DNA of 64,000 nucleotides from Limnoraphis robusta CS-951 (lineage in GTDB: Bacteria; Cyanobacteriota; Cyanobacteriia; Cyanobacteriales; Microcoleaceae), in assembly GCF_000972705.2 (NCBI RefSeq), contig NZ_LATL02000068.1, positions 1 to 64,000 on the forward strand. Reading direction: 5' to 3'. Under the pieces are notes generated by a model, which saw only the letters and a list, made by a program, of their open reading frames with translations, made no database searches and was not told the DNA's origin. This document shows, piece by piece, positions 62,928-64,000 of the stretch (positions within the stretch are counted from its first letter, which is position 1; each line of letters begins with the position of its first letter). Position numbers and translations under genes: made by a program.

Positions 62928-64000
62928 ATGTTAGACTCCCAACTTTCTCGACCTTATCCGACCACTCGCCAAGCCGATCAAATTGATGATTATCACGGGA
63001 TCAAAGTGGCTGATCCTTATCGTTGGTTAGAAGATCCGAACTCGGAAGAAACCAAAGCCTGGGTTCAAGCCCAAAATCAGGTGACATTTGGCTATCTGCA
63101 AGACATTCCAGCCCGAGAACAACTGAAACAACGCTTGACTCAACTTTGGGATTTCGCCAAATATAGCACGCCTTTTAAGCAGGGTAATCGCTATTTTTAC
63201 TTCAAAAATGACGGTTTGCAAAATCAAAGTGTTTTGTATGTTTTGGATAATTTAGACGATCAGCCGGAGGTTCTGATCGATCCCAATACTTTGTCTGAAG
63301 ATGGTACCGTTGCCTTGTCAGGAATTGCTCTGAGTGAAGATGGAAATTTAATGGCTTATGGGCTTTCTACCTCGGGTTCCGACTGGCAAGACTGGAAAGT
63401 TCGAGATATTAATACCAAACAAGATCTTGATGATCATTTAAAGTGGATTAAGTTCTCAGGAGCGTCTTGGACTCACGACCACAAAGGCTTTTTTTATAGT
63501 CGCTACAACTCACCTAACGAAAACACGAAACTCGAAGATGCTAACTATTATCAAAAATTATTTTATCATCGTTTGGGTACGCCGCAATCCGAGGATATTT
63601 TAATTTACGAACGTCCCGATCAAAAAGAATGGGGCTTTAGTGGTTCGGTGACAGAAGATGGCAAATATTTGATCATTTCCGTTTGGCGAGGATCTGAACC
63701 CAAAAATCTGATTTTCTACAAAGATTTAACTCAACCGGATGCGCCCGTTGTTGAACTGATTAGCGAATTTGAAGCGGAATATGGTTTTATTGATTATCAA
63801 GATCATCAGTTTTGGTTACAAACGGATCTAGACGCACCCAAAGGGAAAGTGATTTCCTTTGATATTAACAGCAAAACTCAAACTGAAATTATCCCCGAAA
63901 TCGAGGATACGCTGCAAGGAATTAATGTTCTCAATCATCAGTTTATCGCCTTTTATCTCAAAGATGCTCACACTCAAATTAAAATCTTAAATCTTGATGG
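62928..64000 (+). CDS. prolyl oligopeptidase (S9A), N-terminal part, runs off the window
   Basis: From ATG 62928 the frame stays open to the window end (about 357 codons). The start SRPYPTTRQADQIDDYHGIK plus VADPYRWLEDPNS is the classical N-terminus of S9A prolyl oligopeptidases. The rest seen here is the seven-bladed propeller domain (RYFYFKNDGLQNQSVLYV, SWTHDHKGFFYSRYN). The catalytic Ser-Asp-His domain lies beyond the window. The enzyme cleaves short proline-containing peptides; no signal peptide is seen, so it is likely cytosolic. Confidence 0.95.
   Translation, partial: MLDSQLSRPYPTTRQADQIDDYHGIKVADPYRWLEDPNSEETKAWVQAQNQVTFGYLQDIPAREQLKQRLTQLWDFAKYSTPFKQGNRYFYFKNDGLQNQSVLYVLDNLDDQPEVLIDPNTLSEDGTVALSGIALSEDGNLMAYGLSTSGSDWQDWKVRDINTKQDLDDHLKWIKFSGASWTHDHKGFFYSRYNSPNENTKLEDANYYQKLFYHRLGTPQSEDILIYERPDQKEWGFSGSVTEDGKYLIISVWRGSEPKNLIFYKDLTQPDAPVVELISEFEAEYGFIDYQDHQFWLQTDLDAPKGKVISFDINSKTQTEIIPEIEDTLQGINVLNHQFIAFYLKDAHTQIKILNLD

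Overview
The window is chromosomal DNA of a cyanobacterium, most likely a filamentous, Oscillatoriales-type species. The reasons are numerous GCGATCGC (HIP1) palindromes, moderately AT-rich coding sequence, and a set of cyanobacterial families: Tab2/Atab2, DUF3181, DUF760, DUF5872, a PAP/fibrillin-like protein, an ARC6-like IMS-domain protein and a phytochrome hybrid kinase. Heptanucleotide-based tandem repeats and short palindromes between genes fit too. The genus is not proven by anything seen here.

Layout. 1-7.7 kb: a 78-bp tandem repeat, acylphosphatase, and an unrecognised two-gene cassette (1072-aa protein plus 1288-aa helicase-like NTPase, start and stop codons overlapping). 8-23.8 kb: mostly housekeeping (fumC, smpB, Tab2, a large sensor kinase, two glycosyltransferase genes, DUF547 lipoprotein, DJ-1/PfpI protein, IMS-domain protein). 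24.1-28.5 kb: a Zorya-type anti-phage operon, zorA-zorB-zorC, with zorC split by a frameshift and no zorD. 28.7-30.7 kb: a decayed ferrous-iron uptake operon (truncated first FeoA domain, feoB with two internal deletions). 30.8-34.6 kb: HepT/MntA toxin-antitoxin pair and sbcC.

34.8-50 kb reads as a stress and signalling block: PAP/fibrillin-like, DUF2267, cupin, relics of the alternative Na+-type ATP synthase operon (N-ATPase) with a lipoprotein gene between them, a phytochrome-diguanylate cyclase operon, transaldolase, universal stress protein, Ca2+-type P-ATPase, DUF5872 and a pyruvate-kinase-like protein. 50-58.6 kb: CHAT-protease/TPR protein, amino-acid-binding protein, small cyanobacterial conserved genes, moaC, tRNA-Arg(ACG), DUF760 and an MFS transporter.

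59-62 kb is gene-poor and rich in repeats: a nested 7-bp/96-bp satellite, a sugar-binding lipoprotein gene, a tandem pair of likely small RNAs with matching operator-like palindromes and terminators, and a tnpB-less IS200/IS605-type element that keeps an omegaRNA-like end. The window closes with a Clp-fold serine protease and the start of a prolyl oligopeptidase.

The most interesting points are the unnamed two-gene cassette, the incomplete Zorya operon beside a wrecked feo operon, the N-ATPase relic, and the paired small RNAs next to the IS605 relic. Several independent gene wrecks (Uma2, feoA, feoB, zorC, atpD, atpA/atpG) show that this chromosome is actively losing accessory functions. All calls were made by reading the sequence; no database search was run.
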